18,547 bases of DNA from CAZWCE01 sp964632505 (GCA_964632505.1 CAZWCE010000034.1:1-18547), one strand, 5' to 3'. Shown: positions 7,125-15,377, numbered from the stretch's first letter. Notes: generated by a model not told the origin, from the letters alone. Program-made: numbers and translations.

Positions 7125-7364
7125 ATGTATCGGAAAATCCGTCGTTATACCGGCGCCTTGAAGCACTGGGTCCGTCAGGGAAGGCCGGTACGCTCTCCGC
7201 AACAGATCGAAGCGATCTTTAATGGCATCTGCCTGGAATGCGATGCCTATGATGATCGCTCCCGTGCCTGCCGTGTTTGTGGGTGTTTCGTCAGCAAGCG
7301 TGACAACCCCTTGGCGAATAAGATCGCGATGAAGACCGAACACTGCCCCCTCCAGAAATGGTAA
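7125..7364 (+). CDS. Small Cys-rich, probably zinc-binding protein (79 aa)
   Basis: Six cysteines fall in a metal-site pattern: C36 and C39 (CLEC), C49, C52 and C54 (CRVCGC), and C74 near the end (HCPLQKW). The N-terminus is basic (MYRKIRRYTGALKHWVRQGR). From memory, small proteins ending 'C..CGCF...K......CP..KW' are frequent in marine phages and near glycosyltransferase genes; function unknown. ATG 7125 has AAAGG six bases before it. An in-frame ATG at 7089 (91 aa) also has AAAGG upstream and cannot be excluded. It sits between the membrane/protease genes and the glycan genes. Confidence 0.68.
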   Translation: MYRKIRRYTGALKHWVRQGRPVRSPQQIEAIFNGICLECDAYDDRSRACRVCGCFVSKRDNPLANKIAMKTEHCPLQKW

Positions 7365-7406
7365 CCACCTCGGATTTATTGGCAGCCCTGAAAGGATCAG
7401 AGTATC

Positions 7407-8276
7407 ATGCTTGCCGCCTTGACCTGTTTTTTCAATCCGTTGCACGACATCTATATGCTGCGGAACATGGAGCGTTTCCTCGATATGTTCGAGGGAGCCG
7501 ACCTCTTTGTGGCCGAAGCGACGTTCGATGGGAAATTTGCGCTTTCGGGCACCCATTTGGCTTTGCATGCCGATCAACGCCATTTGATGTGGCAGAAGGA
7601 GCGTTTGCTGAATCTACTCATCGAACGGCTTCCGCGTCGTTACGATCGGATCGCCTGGATCGACGGCGATCTTCTGATTCTGCACTCCGATTGGGCAAGC
7701 GAAACGGAACGCAAGCTGAAGCACGCGCCTGTCGTCCAGCTTTTCCAGAATATCCATCTTCTCGATTCCAACCATCGCATCACCAACAGTCGGCTTGGCC
7801 GTATCTATCACGCAAAGCTCCACGAAGGCGACTATTCCAAGGGAGCGATCGGCGCGGCCTGGGCGGCAAGACGTGAGGTGGTGCGAGAAGGGTTATATGA
7901 CCGGCACATTCTCGGAAGCGGCGATGCTCTCGCACTTCGCGCCTGGGGAGGGGAGTATCCGCTCCGCCGCGAGATGCACCCTGGCGAGGGTTTGATGCGC
8001 GACTGGCAGCGGTGGGCTCGCGAGGTCCGGCCTCGGGTCTCGGGAAATTTCGATTATCTCGAAGGAGACCTTCTCCACTGGTATCACGGGAGCAAATCGC
8101 TTCGTGGATACAGCACCCGAAACGCCATCCTCGTCCGCCACCAATTCGATCCGAGGCAAGATATCGAACGGGACCCTCAAAACGGTCTCTGGCGATTCGC
8201 TTCCGAGAAGCGGGGAATGCACCAAGAGATCGCCGACTATTTTCTGCAGCGTCAGGCCGAATATCGAGGAGGATAA
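7407..8276 (+). CDS. DGD-type glycosyltransferase, first of two paralogues (289 aa)
   Basis: A GT-A-like enzyme. Residues 59-76 (HLMWQKERLLNLLIERLP) precede RIAWIDGDLLIL, whose DGD (86-88) is the expected metal/nucleotide-sugar site. Further signatures are GAIGAAWAARREVV, LGSGDALAL, LLHWYHG and HQFDPRQDI. No membrane segment is present, so it should act in the cytoplasm on a carrier-bound or protein acceptor. Sugar donor and acceptor are not predictable. It is clearly homologous along its whole length to the protein encoded at 13603-14463, with DGD at the same residue numbers. It has a good ribosome binding site (AAAGGA, 7391-7396) and lies 3 nt before the next gene. Confidence 0.82.
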   Translation: MLAALTCFFNPLHDIYMLRNMERFLDMFEGADLFVAEATFDGKFALSGTHLALHADQRHLMWQKERLLNLLIERLPRRYDRIAWIDGDLLILHSDWASETERKLKHAPVVQLFQNIHLLDSNHRITNSRLGRIYHAKLHEGDYSKGAIGAAWAARREVVREGLYDRHILGSGDALALRAWGGEYPLRREMHPGEGLMRDWQRWAREVRPRVSGNFDYLEGDLLHWYHGSKSLRGYSTRNAILVRHQFDPRQDIERDPQNGLWRFASEKRGMHQEIADYFLQRQAEYRGG

Positions 8277-8279
8277 ACG

Positions 8280-8858
8280 ATGAGACTGCCGTACAAAATC
8301 TTCGGGATCGGCCTTTCGAAGACGGGAACGACAAGCCTGACCCATGCGCTTGAGATGTTGGATGTTCGCGCTGTTCATTATCCGAAAGACGATCGGACAA
8401 TCGAACAACTCACGCAGGCCGATTTCAATCTCGATCTTTTCGAGCACGTGGATGCGGTGACCGACACCCCGGTCGTGCCGTATTACAAAGACTTCGATCG
8501 GCTCTTTCCCGGGTCACGATTTATTCTGACGGTGCGTCCACTGGAAACATGGCTCGATAGTGTCGAGGCACAGTGGAGCAAAGGAGATCCCAGGAAGTTG
8601 GTCCCCCACCAGAAATTCAACCGACTCACAGTCTATCAAACGTATCGCTTCGATCGTGTCCATTACGCCGATGTTTACCGGAGGCATGTCGAGGACGTTC
8701 GGCGCTATTTCGACAAATCGTCTTACGGCCGACTCCTGGAGATGGCGATCACATGCGGTGACGGATGGGAACTCCTCTGTCCGTTTTTGGAGAAGCCGAT
8801 TCCGGATAGGCCGTTTCCCCATGTCAATCGAAGGAACCGGCCGCTCCGGAAGCTTTGA
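8280..8858 (+). CDS. Sulfotransferase, Sulfotransfer_4-like (192 aa)
   Basis: Residues 11-20 (GLSKTGTTSL) are the P-loop-like 5'-phosphosulfate-binding motif of PAPS-dependent sulfotransferases, and residues 80-94 (RFILTVRPLETWLDS) match the 3'-phosphate-binding segment. The spacing and the 'TGTTSL...AL..L' pattern fit the Sulfotransfer_4 type. It would transfer a sulfate group from PAPS to a sugar or other hydroxyl. One oddity is that the usual Arg-Asp at the second motif is Arg-Pro (86-87). At 192 residues it is a little short but both motifs are intact. It is tightly coupled to the upstream glycosyltransferase (3-nt gap, ribosome binding site inside the upstream gene's end), which points to a shared glycan substrate. 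Confidence 0.82.
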   Translation: MRLPYKIFGIGLSKTGTTSLTHALEMLDVRAVHYPKDDRTIEQLTQADFNLDLFEHVDAVTDTPVVPYYKDFDRLFPGSRFILTVRPLETWLDSVEAQWSKGDPRKLVPHQKFNRLTVYQTYRFDRVHYADVYRRHVEDVRRYFDKSSYGRLLEMAITCGDGWELLCPFLEKPIPDRPFPHVNRRNRPLRKL

Positions 8859-8882
8859 ACCTGTCGGTATAGGTATTGCTCC

Positions 8883-9713
8883 ATGTCCAGTCGTATTCTA
8901 CCTCTCGGGGGTCGCTTCCGACTCATGACGGATTCGATGCTCGACCATTCTCATATATCCGGATCAGAAATGATGTTCACGTACGCCGATCTCAATGCCC
9001 TACGGGAAATGCATGACGTAGATTCGAAGCCGTTCCATGGATTGTACAGCAGTCAATATGGCGTGCTTTTCTTGCACATACCGAAAACGGCGGGGACCAG
9101 TATCCGTAAGATTCTGGACATGCCCGGTGGTGCACATTTTCGTCTCTCCGGATATCAGCAGAAAATCGACCGGTTGGATCCGGTGATCTTCACAGTCGTT
9201 CGGGATCCTGTGGATCGATATCTGAGTGCTTATAGGTATATTCAAGCCGTTTACGAGAGGCAGAAGAAGCAACTTCCTAGATGGACCTCTCTGTGCGATG
9301 AGTTTCGAGATGCCGAAGAAATGGCCTATCAGCTGGATATCGCGAGGTTTCTGGAAATCGGGGCCGATATGTTCATGCCACAGAGTTACTTCATCAATCC
9401 TCGGATGCCGCATTATGAGAGAGTGCAAATACTGACCTACGAGCAACTTGCACACGATTGGATGCATTTTGTCCTTCACAATCGCATCCCGGTGAAGAAA
9501 AGATTACATCATCTGAATCGAACCATGCCGGAGCGACGCCGGTGCGAACTCAGCCGCGAGGCGATGGCATGCCTGAGCCGTTTCTATGCGATTGATGATG
9601 AGCAGTTTGGATATGTGAGAAGCGAGATCGAGGAGGATCCAATAGCGTCACACCACTTTTCCTCATATTCGCAGAAAGAGAAGCTGCTCAATTCGCGGTT
9701 TTGGTTCCGATGA
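8883..9713 (+). CDS. Sulfotransferase, Sulfotransfer_2-like (276 aa)
   Basis: Residues 65-73 (HIPKTAGTS) are the hallmark 5'-phosphosulfate motif of the Sulfotransfer_2 / carbohydrate sulfotransferase group, and residues 105-119 (VVRDPVDRYLSAYRY) are the matching 3'-phosphate site. The family sulfates sugars in polysaccharides. No signal peptide or TM helix is present, so it is probably cytoplasmic, unlike the Golgi-anchored eukaryotic members. The ribosome binding site for ATG 8883 is weak; in-frame ATGs at 8925 and 8970/8973 would trim an unconserved N-terminus without touching the motifs. It lies 24 bp after the preceding sulfotransferase and belongs to a different sulfotransferase family. 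Confidence 0.85.
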   Translation: MSSRILPLGGRFRLMTDSMLDHSHISGSEMMFTYADLNALREMHDVDSKPFHGLYSSQYGVLFLHIPKTAGTSIRKILDMPGGAHFRLSGYQQKIDRLDPVIFTVVRDPVDRYLSAYRYIQAVYERQKKQLPRWTSLCDEFRDAEEMAYQLDIARFLEIGADMFMPQSYFINPRMPHYERVQILTYEQLAHDWMHFVLHNRIPVKKRLHHLNRTMPERRRCELSREAMACLSRFYAIDDEQFGYVRSEIEEDPIASHHFSSYSQKEKLLNSRFWFR

Positions 9714-9827
9714 GTCGCACTCTCATTGCACCTCCTTGCTTTACGAGCTAACGGGCATGCAATGAAAGACGCCTCCACGAGTGAAGAGCTAAAGACTACT
9801 CCCTAATATAAGACCGATATTGATAAA

Positions 9828-10676
9828 ATGAATCATAAGAAAACCATTACGCCACAATGCATGCTGGATCCTCAAGTTATAAGGAAACGTTTAGGACCCT
9901 GCGCTTCCCAAGATGATCCCATCTTCATTCTCTCTGCAGGATGGCGATGTGGTTCCACGCTCATGCAGCGCATCTGCAGTACCGAGGATCGGATCATTTG
10001 GGGCGAACCGTACGGGCATCATCTATTGATGGATTGTATGAAACAGCCGCTCAGCGCGATCACCCATGAGTGGCCGCCGGAACATTTCTTTTTGTCGGCA
10101 TACCCGAAAGAGAAACTACCTTTCCACTGGATTTCAAACCTCTATCCTCCGCTGCACTCGCTACGAGAGGCGTATCGTTCGTTTTTCGAAGCCTTATTCG
10201 TTCGTCCTGCTCGTGAGGCCGGTTTTCGAAAGTGGGGCGCGAAATTTGTTCGACTTACGGCCGACATCGTCCCGATGCTCCGCTGGCTCTGGCCGGAGAG
10301 CAAAATCGTTTTCCTGGTCCGCCATCCCCTCGATGCTTGGTCCTCTTACTATCGGCGAACATCCCAGGGAAATCTCTGGTATTTGCGATGGCCTGATACC
10401 GCTGTCGATGTGCACGTCTTCGCGGGGCATTGGCGGGAATGTGCTGGATCGTTCACACGAAGTCCATGCGGCATCCTCGTGGCATACGAACACTTGAATG
10501 ACAGAGACTTTCCGTCGTCGGTGGTGCAATATCTCGGCGTGAAAAACGTGAATTTCGAAGCGATGAAGATTCGATCCGGGAGCAGCAGTTCGCAAGTGGA
10601 AGTGCCGCCTGGATCGATCGAGACCGTCCGCAAGATTACCTCTGAGACCGCAAAGAAGCTCGGCTATTCCATGTAG
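9828..10676 (+). CDS. Third P-loop sulfotransferase (282 aa)
   Basis: Residues 36-45 (SAGWRCGSTL) are a P-loop of the type seen in Sulfotransfer_1/3 proteins ('s..RsGSTLl'), and residues 159-176 (KIVFLVRHPLDAWSSYYR) are the second PAPS-binding segment with Arg165 and Ser172. It is unrelated in detail to the two upstream sulfotransferases. It is predicted cytoplasmic, and the sulfate acceptor is unknown. The ribosome binding site is weak and the 114-bp upstream spacer is AT-rich, with TATAAGA at 9807-9813, so it may have its own promoter. No PAPS-synthesis gene is in the window, so PAPS must come from elsewhere in the genome. Confidence 0.8.
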   Translation: MNHKKTITPQCMLDPQVIRKRLGPCASQDDPIFILSAGWRCGSTLMQRICSTEDRIIWGEPYGHHLLMDCMKQPLSAITHEWPPEHFFLSAYPKEKLPFHWISNLYPPLHSLREAYRSFFEALFVRPAREAGFRKWGAKFVRLTADIVPMLRWLWPESKIVFLVRHPLDAWSSYYRRTSQGNLWYLRWPDTAVDVHVFAGHWRECAGSFTRSPCGILVAYEHLNDRDFPSSVVQYLGVKNVNFEAMKIRSGSSSSQVEVPPGSIETVRKITSETAKKLGYSM

Positions 10677-10731
10677 TAATACAACCTTGTGTTTCAAAGA
10701 ATTGATTCGTTGGAATGAAAAGGAATCGGCA

Positions 10732-11817
10732 ATGACATTTCCATCTCGCATGCCCTTCCCTCCCGTTGGGGAAAGAAGGATTACCGTGATCGGCTACCCC
10801 GGCAGCGTCGGAGGAGCGAATACCGAATGTTGGCATACGGTTCGTCTGTGGCGGAAGCACGGTGTCGACGTGACGATGATTCCGACCTGGGAGACGTCAG
10901 AGTTCTGGCGACGCAAGGTTGCTTCGATCGGGTGCCGTACGCTGGAGGCGACCCCGAAAACCCTCGTCGAGAAGATTGCCCCCGGAAGCATCGTCGTGGC
11001 GTTTTGCAACGGACATTTTCTCGGCCAGGCCGAGGCATTGCAGCAACGAGGATGCCGAACGGTCTGGATCGGGTGCATGGAACGCATCGCGCTGGGCGAG
11101 GAGCAACATTATCGCCGAGGGCGTCTCTTCGATCGATACGTCTTCCAGTCGCGGCATCAACGGGACCGAATCTGTCGACGTCTCGAGAAATGGGGACTGC
11201 AATCGCACCAAGTGTATTTGATCCGAGGTGCGTTTTGGCTCTCGGAATGGCCCTTTCGCCAGAGAACTCCTCACGAGCGGCGAGAATTCATCCTTGGTCG
11301 GGTAAGTCGGTCCGATCCGCATAAGTTCGCACGGCGGAGTTGGGACATTTATGGTCTCATTCGCAAACGGCTCCAAGAAAAAGGGATCGATTGCCGTGTT
11401 CGGGTTCTCGGATTTGACGCGAAAGTTGAACAGAAACTAGGAAAACCACCGGAGTGGATCGAATGTCTCCCGGCCGGCGCGATGCCGGTGGGGCGATTCT
11501 TCGACTCGATCGATGCCATGGTGCAGCTAAACGGCGGAATTGGTGAGAACTGGCCGAGAAGCGGCCTGGAGGCGATGGCCTCCGGCGTTCCGATTGTCGT
11601 TCCTAATCGGTGGGGATGGCGCGAGATGCTCCGTCACGGTGAAACCGGTTTCCTGGCCGACACCGAGTCCAAGGTTGTAGATCATACTGTGGAACTGGCG
11701 ACATCTTCGAACACTTATAAAAAGGTAGCGGATCAGGCGCGGAAGTCCGTGCGTTCGCTCTCCGATCCCAGGCAGCTCTGGCATTCCTGGAGATCTCTAT
11801 TTGACTCATTAATCTAG
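10732..11817 (+). CDS. GT-B fold glycosyltransferase, family 4-like (361 aa)
   Basis: The N-terminal half begins with RRITVIGYPGSVGGANTE and a helix, typical of the acceptor domain of GT-B enzymes. The C-terminal half carries the sugar-nucleotide site, GENWPRSGLEAMASGVPIV (271-289), then NRWGWREMLRHGETGFLA. In family-4 enzymes the Glu in this segment contacts the donor sugar. It should act in the cytoplasm, extending a glycan. ATG 10732 is chosen for its ribosome binding site (AAAAGGAA, 10718-10725); an in-frame TTG at 10687 is less likely. It is the first of three adjacent glycosyltransferases of different folds. Confidence 0.85.
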   Translation: MTFPSRMPFPPVGERRITVIGYPGSVGGANTECWHTVRLWRKHGVDVTMIPTWETSEFWRRKVASIGCRTLEATPKTLVEKIAPGSIVVAFCNGHFLGQAEALQQRGCRTVWIGCMERIALGEEQHYRRGRLFDRYVFQSRHQRDRICRRLEKWGLQSHQVYLIRGAFWLSEWPFRQRTPHERREFILGRVSRSDPHKFARRSWDIYGLIRKRLQEKGIDCRVRVLGFDAKVEQKLGKPPEWIECLPAGAMPVGRFFDSIDAMVQLNGGIGENWPRSGLEAMASGVPIVVPNRWGWREMLRHGETGFLADTESKVVDHTVELATSSNTYKKVADQARKSVRSLSDPRQLWHSWRSLFDSLI

Positions 11818-11887
11818 AGACCCTCAAGAAAAGCTTTACTGTATCTCTTATCCATTGCATCTGAATACCAACGTAAAAGGTGTCGCT

Positions 11888-12601
11888 ATGAAGATCACTG
11901 CAATTTGTGTCACTTACCTGCGGCCCCACATGCTGGGGCAATTGATCGGATGTTTCCATGCCCAGGAGTATCCGGCGCACTGGAAGGAGTTGATCATCCT
12001 CGATGATGCAGGACAGTACGATTCCGTTTTCGGGGACAACTGGCGACTGCTCTCTCTCCCATCAAGGTTCCGAACGTTGGGTGAGAAACGAAACGCAGCG
12101 ATCGGATTGGTCCGCCCCGACACGGAAGCGATCGCGGTCTGGGATGACGACGACCTCTATCTTCCCTGGGCCCTCTCGACCACGGCCGAAGCGCTCGAAA
12201 AGGCTCCATGGTCGCGTCCCGGCCAAGTGATCCATCGACATCAGGATAGGAAATACTACCGTCATGCGACCGGAGGTCTCTATCACGGCGGATGGGGATT
12301 CCGGCTCGATGCCTTTCACCAAGCGGGAGGTTACCCGCCGATGAACAACGGAGAAGATCGTGGGTTGGCCTCGCGATTTCGTCGGGAGGGCATCCGGTGG
12401 CATGATCCCTGCGAATCGGGTTGTGATCCGTTTTACATCTACCGTTGGGGAGGACGAGATTATCATCTTTCCGGACTCGGTCCCGATGGCTACGAGCGTC
12501 TGGGCCGACGCCACGTGGAGAGAGCGACGATTCGAGTGGAACTACCACCAGGCTATCGAGAGATCGAACTCGAACCGGGCATCCTCCCAAGACCATTCTG
12601 A
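11888..12601 (+). CDS. GT2-like GT-A glycosyltransferase (237 aa)
   Basis: The N-terminus KITAICVTYLRPHMLGQLI and the ELIILDD strand (DD at 39-40) are typical of family-2 enzymes. GEKRNAAI (65-72) precedes the metal-binding DxD-type motif VWDDDDLYLPW (DDDD 86-89), and GGYPPMNNGEDRGL (147-160) supplies the usual catalytic Asp/Glu of a GT-A inverting enzyme. No membrane helices are present, so it is not a processive synthase. ATG 11888 has AAAAGG seven bases upstream (11875-11880). It probably adds one sugar to the same glycan as its neighbours. Confidence 0.87.
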   Translation: MKITAICVTYLRPHMLGQLIGCFHAQEYPAHWKELIILDDAGQYDSVFGDNWRLLSLPSRFRTLGEKRNAAIGLVRPDTEAIAVWDDDDLYLPWALSTTAEALEKAPWSRPGQVIHRHQDRKYYRHATGGLYHGGWGFRLDAFHQAGGYPPMNNGEDRGLASRFRREGIRWHDPCESGCDPFYIYRWGGRDYHLSGLGPDGYERLGRRHVERATIRVELPPGYREIELEPGILPRPF

Positions 12602-12685
12602 GAATGGATAGGATATCTATCTAGCAATGTGTTCACTGATACCTCTGTAAGACTTCTTTTCATAAGAGTGAGATTATAAGAAATC

Positions 12686-13591
12686 ATGCGTACGATACGA
12701 CTAGTCCGACATGTGCGACGGCCTGCAGGATCCGGCCCGACAAACGGACAATATACCCTCCAGAAGTTCCTTCGGACGATCGCGCCGAACTGGCTGCGCA
12801 TCGGTGGAAATCCTTCTCCCGGCGAAATTCCCTGGTTCTGGTCCTGGCAAGATATTCGTGAGGCAAAGAGCCGGGCCGAGAACGACGAATCGTTCCTCGC
12901 CGGGCCGAATGTTCTTTTCCTCCAGAGCCGATTTCCGGCAACCTCGTATGGAGAAAGGCAGATCCTCGATGCCCGGTCCTGCAGGATGCTTTTCACGGAA
13001 TCCCGCTGGTACGCTCGATTGATCGAATCGATGCGAGGCCCCTGGAATGCCGCTCCTATGGTGGTTTGGCCCTACCCAATCGATCCGATGCCTCCGTGGC
13101 CCGAGGAGAAGCCCCGTTGGGATCTACTGATCTATCTGAAACGGATGGAGCTGAAGGACATCGCCTTGCAACTGATGGAAATGTTTCCAAATTACCGGCT
13201 TGTCCGTTACGGGCGCTATTCTCGTGAAGAACTCGGAACCATGGCGTCGCAATCGGGTTGCTGTTTCTATCTTTCGGTGGATGATCGTGGTCCTTTGGCG
13301 CTGGCGGAGATTCTTTGCGCGGGATGTCCGACGATCGGCATCGAGCGTGGGGCCCCTTTTATCAGGCATGGTCATACCGGATATCGGCTTCCGGTTCGCG
13401 CCCGGACCACGCCTGATCAGATGATTTCCACGGAGCGTCTTTGGTTTCAACCGAGGGCGTGGAGAGAGGCGGTCGACGCCTGCCGATCGCTCGATCGTCA
13501 CGCCATTGCCCTCTCGGCACGGAGAGATTTTGATCCGCACACCATTGCCGCGTGGATTCTCGAAAACCTAAAAATGACAGCCCGAGACTAA
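12686..13591 (+). CDS. GT-B-like glycosyltransferase with a degenerate N-terminal half (301 aa)
   Basis: The recognisable part is the donor-binding region at residues 196-233: YLSVDDRGPLALAEILCAG, then CPTIGIERGAP and GHTGY, the 'LAxAEIL..GCP.IG' pattern of GT-B enzymes. The N-terminal 150 residues are unusual, rich in Arg and Trp (PGEIPWFWSWQ), and do not show the usual Gly-rich acceptor loop. It is therefore a divergent member; family placement is uncertain. The ribosome binding site before ATG 12686 is poor. Its end is 11 bp before the next gene, whose ribosome binding site starts in the stop codon. Confidence 0.75.
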   Translation: MRTIRLVRHVRRPAGSGPTNGQYTLQKFLRTIAPNWLRIGGNPSPGEIPWFWSWQDIREAKSRAENDESFLAGPNVLFLQSRFPATSYGERQILDARSCRMLFTESRWYARLIESMRGPWNAAPMVVWPYPIDPMPPWPEEKPRWDLLIYLKRMELKDIALQLMEMFPNYRLVRYGRYSREELGTMASQSGCCFYLSVDDRGPLALAEILCAGCPTIGIERGAPFIRHGHTGYRLPVRARTTPDQMISTERLWFQPRAWREAVDACRSLDRHAIALSARRDFDPHTIAAWILENLKMTARD

Positions 13592-13602
13592 AGGATTCGA
13601 AG

Positions 13603-14463
13603 ATGCTCGCCGCCATCAGTTGTCTCATCCAACCCACGCGCTCGCGTAATCGGACGCGAAATTTTTTGACGTTTCGCAAACATCTCAAGGGCGTTCCGTT
13701 GTTCACCCTGGAAGGGAGTTATGACGGGCGATTCGCCGTGCCGGACACGACGTACCAGGTCCGACTGGATCGAGATCAGCTCCTCTGGCAGAAAGAACGC
13801 GCGCTGAATCTATTACTTGAGAGACTGCCGCAGCAATTCGACCGAGTGGCCTGGCTCGACGGGGATATTCTTCTGCTCGACGACGGCTGGGCGGAAAAAA
13901 CCGAAGCGCTGCTGGATCGATTTCCCGTGATTCAACCTTTTTCGAAGGTGCATTATCTCGACCCCGATCATCAAATCCATTGCACACTCCATAGCTGTGC
14001 CGCGCGGCTTTCGGAGGGGGACGTATCAGGTTTTCCCGGGGCAAGTGGATTCGCCTGGGCGGCTCGTCGCGAGGTGCTCGAGGAGGGTTTCTATGATCGG
14101 CATATCGTTGGAGGGGGCGACGCCCTGATGCTCTCGGCGTGGGGAGGTGGTTCGCCTCACCCGGTCGTTGACCGAATCACCCCTTCCAACCGTGAGGATT
14201 GGCGTCAGTGGGCAGTGCAAGCGTATGAAAAAGTGCAAGGGCGATTCGGCTTCCTCCAGGGTGAAATCATTCATCTCTATCACGGCCGCCTCGGTCATCG
14301 ACAATACATTTCTCGACACGAACCTTTATTGGCGCATCATTTCGATCCCCGCTCTGATATCCGGCTGGCGCCGAACGGTTTCTGGAGATTCGCCACGGAG
14401 AAACGAGAGATGCAGGCGGGAATCCGTCGGTATTTTGCCCAGCGTCATGAAGACAGTGATTAG
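13603..14463 (+). CDS. DGD-type glycosyltransferase, second paralogue (286 aa)
   Basis: It shares most conserved segments with the protein of 7407-8276: LLWQKERALNLLLERLP, RVAWLDGDILLL with DGD at 86-88, FAWAARREVLEEGFYDRHIVGGGDAL, IIHLYHG, HHFDPRSDI and FWRFATEKR. The two are paralogues at comparable length (286 and 289 aa). ATG 13603 has AAAGGA (13590-13595) seven bases before it; a longer in-frame start at 13552 lies inside the preceding gene and is rejected. It closes the glycan block. The two copies probably use related donors but act at different steps. Confidence 0.83.
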   Translation: MLAAISCLIQPTRSRNRTRNFLTFRKHLKGVPLFTLEGSYDGRFAVPDTTYQVRLDRDQLLWQKERALNLLLERLPQQFDRVAWLDGDILLLDDGWAEKTEALLDRFPVIQPFSKVHYLDPDHQIHCTLHSCAARLSEGDVSGFPGASGFAWAARREVLEEGFYDRHIVGGGDALMLSAWGGGSPHPVVDRITPSNREDWRQWAVQAYEKVQGRFGFLQGEIIHLYHGRLGHRQYISRHEPLLAHHFDPRSDIRLAPNGFWRFATEKREMQAGIRRYFAQRHEDSD

Positions 14464-14517
14464 TGGTTACACATAAAGTTCAATCGAAGATATTTGCAAA
14501 ACTAACATATCATAACA

Positions 14518-14543
14518 GGCGCCGAAAGATATGTTTCGGTGCC
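14518..14543. promoter_or_regulatory. 10-bp hairpin between the glycan block and the next gene
   Basis: GGCGCCGAAA (14518-14527) pairs with TTTCGGTGCC (14534-14543) with one G-T wobble, around a 6-nt GATATG loop. It lies 54 bp after the preceding stop codon and 42 bp before the start codon at 14586. No T-run follows, so an attenuating or mRNA-end-stabilising hairpin is as likely as termination. Confidence 0.5.
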
Positions 14544-14585
14544 ATTGGCGATTTATCATCCTTCATTTATGAAAGGAGCTTTCTC

Positions 14586-15377
14586 ATGAAAGCGAAGAAA
14601 CTGTTCCCCAAGCTTGCGGCAAAAACGCACATGCCTTTTGTCTCCGGCGACGTGATCGTTTTCTGTCAGTCAAGCCGACTCCTGCGACGAACGCAAAAGG
14701 GGCGTTTTTGGGACCGGGAAGGGAAACCGGTCGAGAACCCCGAAATCAAGTACCGCCCATGGGACTTGGCCTATGTCGAAGTGAAGCGGCCGAAGATCCG
14801 AACGATCGAAACCGGTCTTCCGGAGGACAGCATTCTCTGCAGTCCGGCTTTTTTCCAGAAAGACGGCCGCGTCCAATTCTCTTTTATCGGCGGCGTTCCT
14901 GAAGGCGACCGTCTGCACTTCCATCTCTATTCGATGTCCGGCCCTTCCTTCGACCAATTGAGTCGCGCTGAAAAGGTCGGGGACCGGAAAACCAAAGTGG
15001 GATTCATCAGCCCGTCGCATTTTTGCCACGGCCAGGGCAGGAGTCTCGTCCTCCTGGACCGCGCAAGCAAGCGACAGATCCGCCTCACTCCCACACTGGA
15101 GCGTATTCTTCGGGCCACGTTCGATCCGGAGGCTCCTCATCGGATCCTCATGACGGGCATCAACGATTGGGCCGATCGTGTGACGTTGTTATATGACCTG
15201 AAAACGGAACGCACCGAAGAGCTGCGGGCCGAGGGATCGGTTTATAAGTCCTGTCTTTCGGGAAGCGAGGTCATCTTCGCCAATCGCGAATCTCAGGATG
15301 AAGAAGATTACGAGCTTCGCAAGGCACCGGTATCGTTGGATCCCACGCTGGAAACGGTGAAGGTCGAACAACTCTAA
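14586..15377 (+). CDS. Protein of unknown function upstream of the RHS gene (263 aa)
   Basis: ATG 14586 has a strong ribosome binding site (AAAGGAG, 14570-14576); an in-frame GTG at 14463 is much less likely. The product is soluble, with no signal peptide or TM helix, and has a basic N-terminus. Repeated strand-like segments with turn residues (VEVKRPKIRTIETG, SFIGGVPEGDRLHFHLYSM, RSLVLLDRASKRQIRL, RVTLLYDLKTERTEEL) suggest an all-beta, possibly propeller-like fold. This is an impression, not a match. It is unrecognised. Its place immediately before the RHS gene would suit an accessory or chaperone for that protein, but it could equally belong to the glycan block. Confidence 0.78.
   Translation: MKAKKLFPKLAAKTHMPFVSGDVIVFCQSSRLLRRTQKGRFWDREGKPVENPEIKYRPWDLAYVEVKRPKIRTIETGLPEDSILCSPAFFQKDGRVQFSFIGGVPEGDRLHFHLYSMSGPSFDQLSRAEKVGDRKTKVGFISPSHFCHGQGRSLVLLDRASKRQIRLTPTLERILRATFDPEAPHRILMTGINDWADRVTLLYDLKTERTEELRAEGSVYKSCLSGSEVIFANRESQDEEDYELRKAPVSLDPTLETVKVEQL

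Noticed and set aside
12606..12620. GATAG-GATAT-CTATC inverted repeat in a spacer
   Set aside because: Arms are only 5 bp and AT-rich, so chance is likely.
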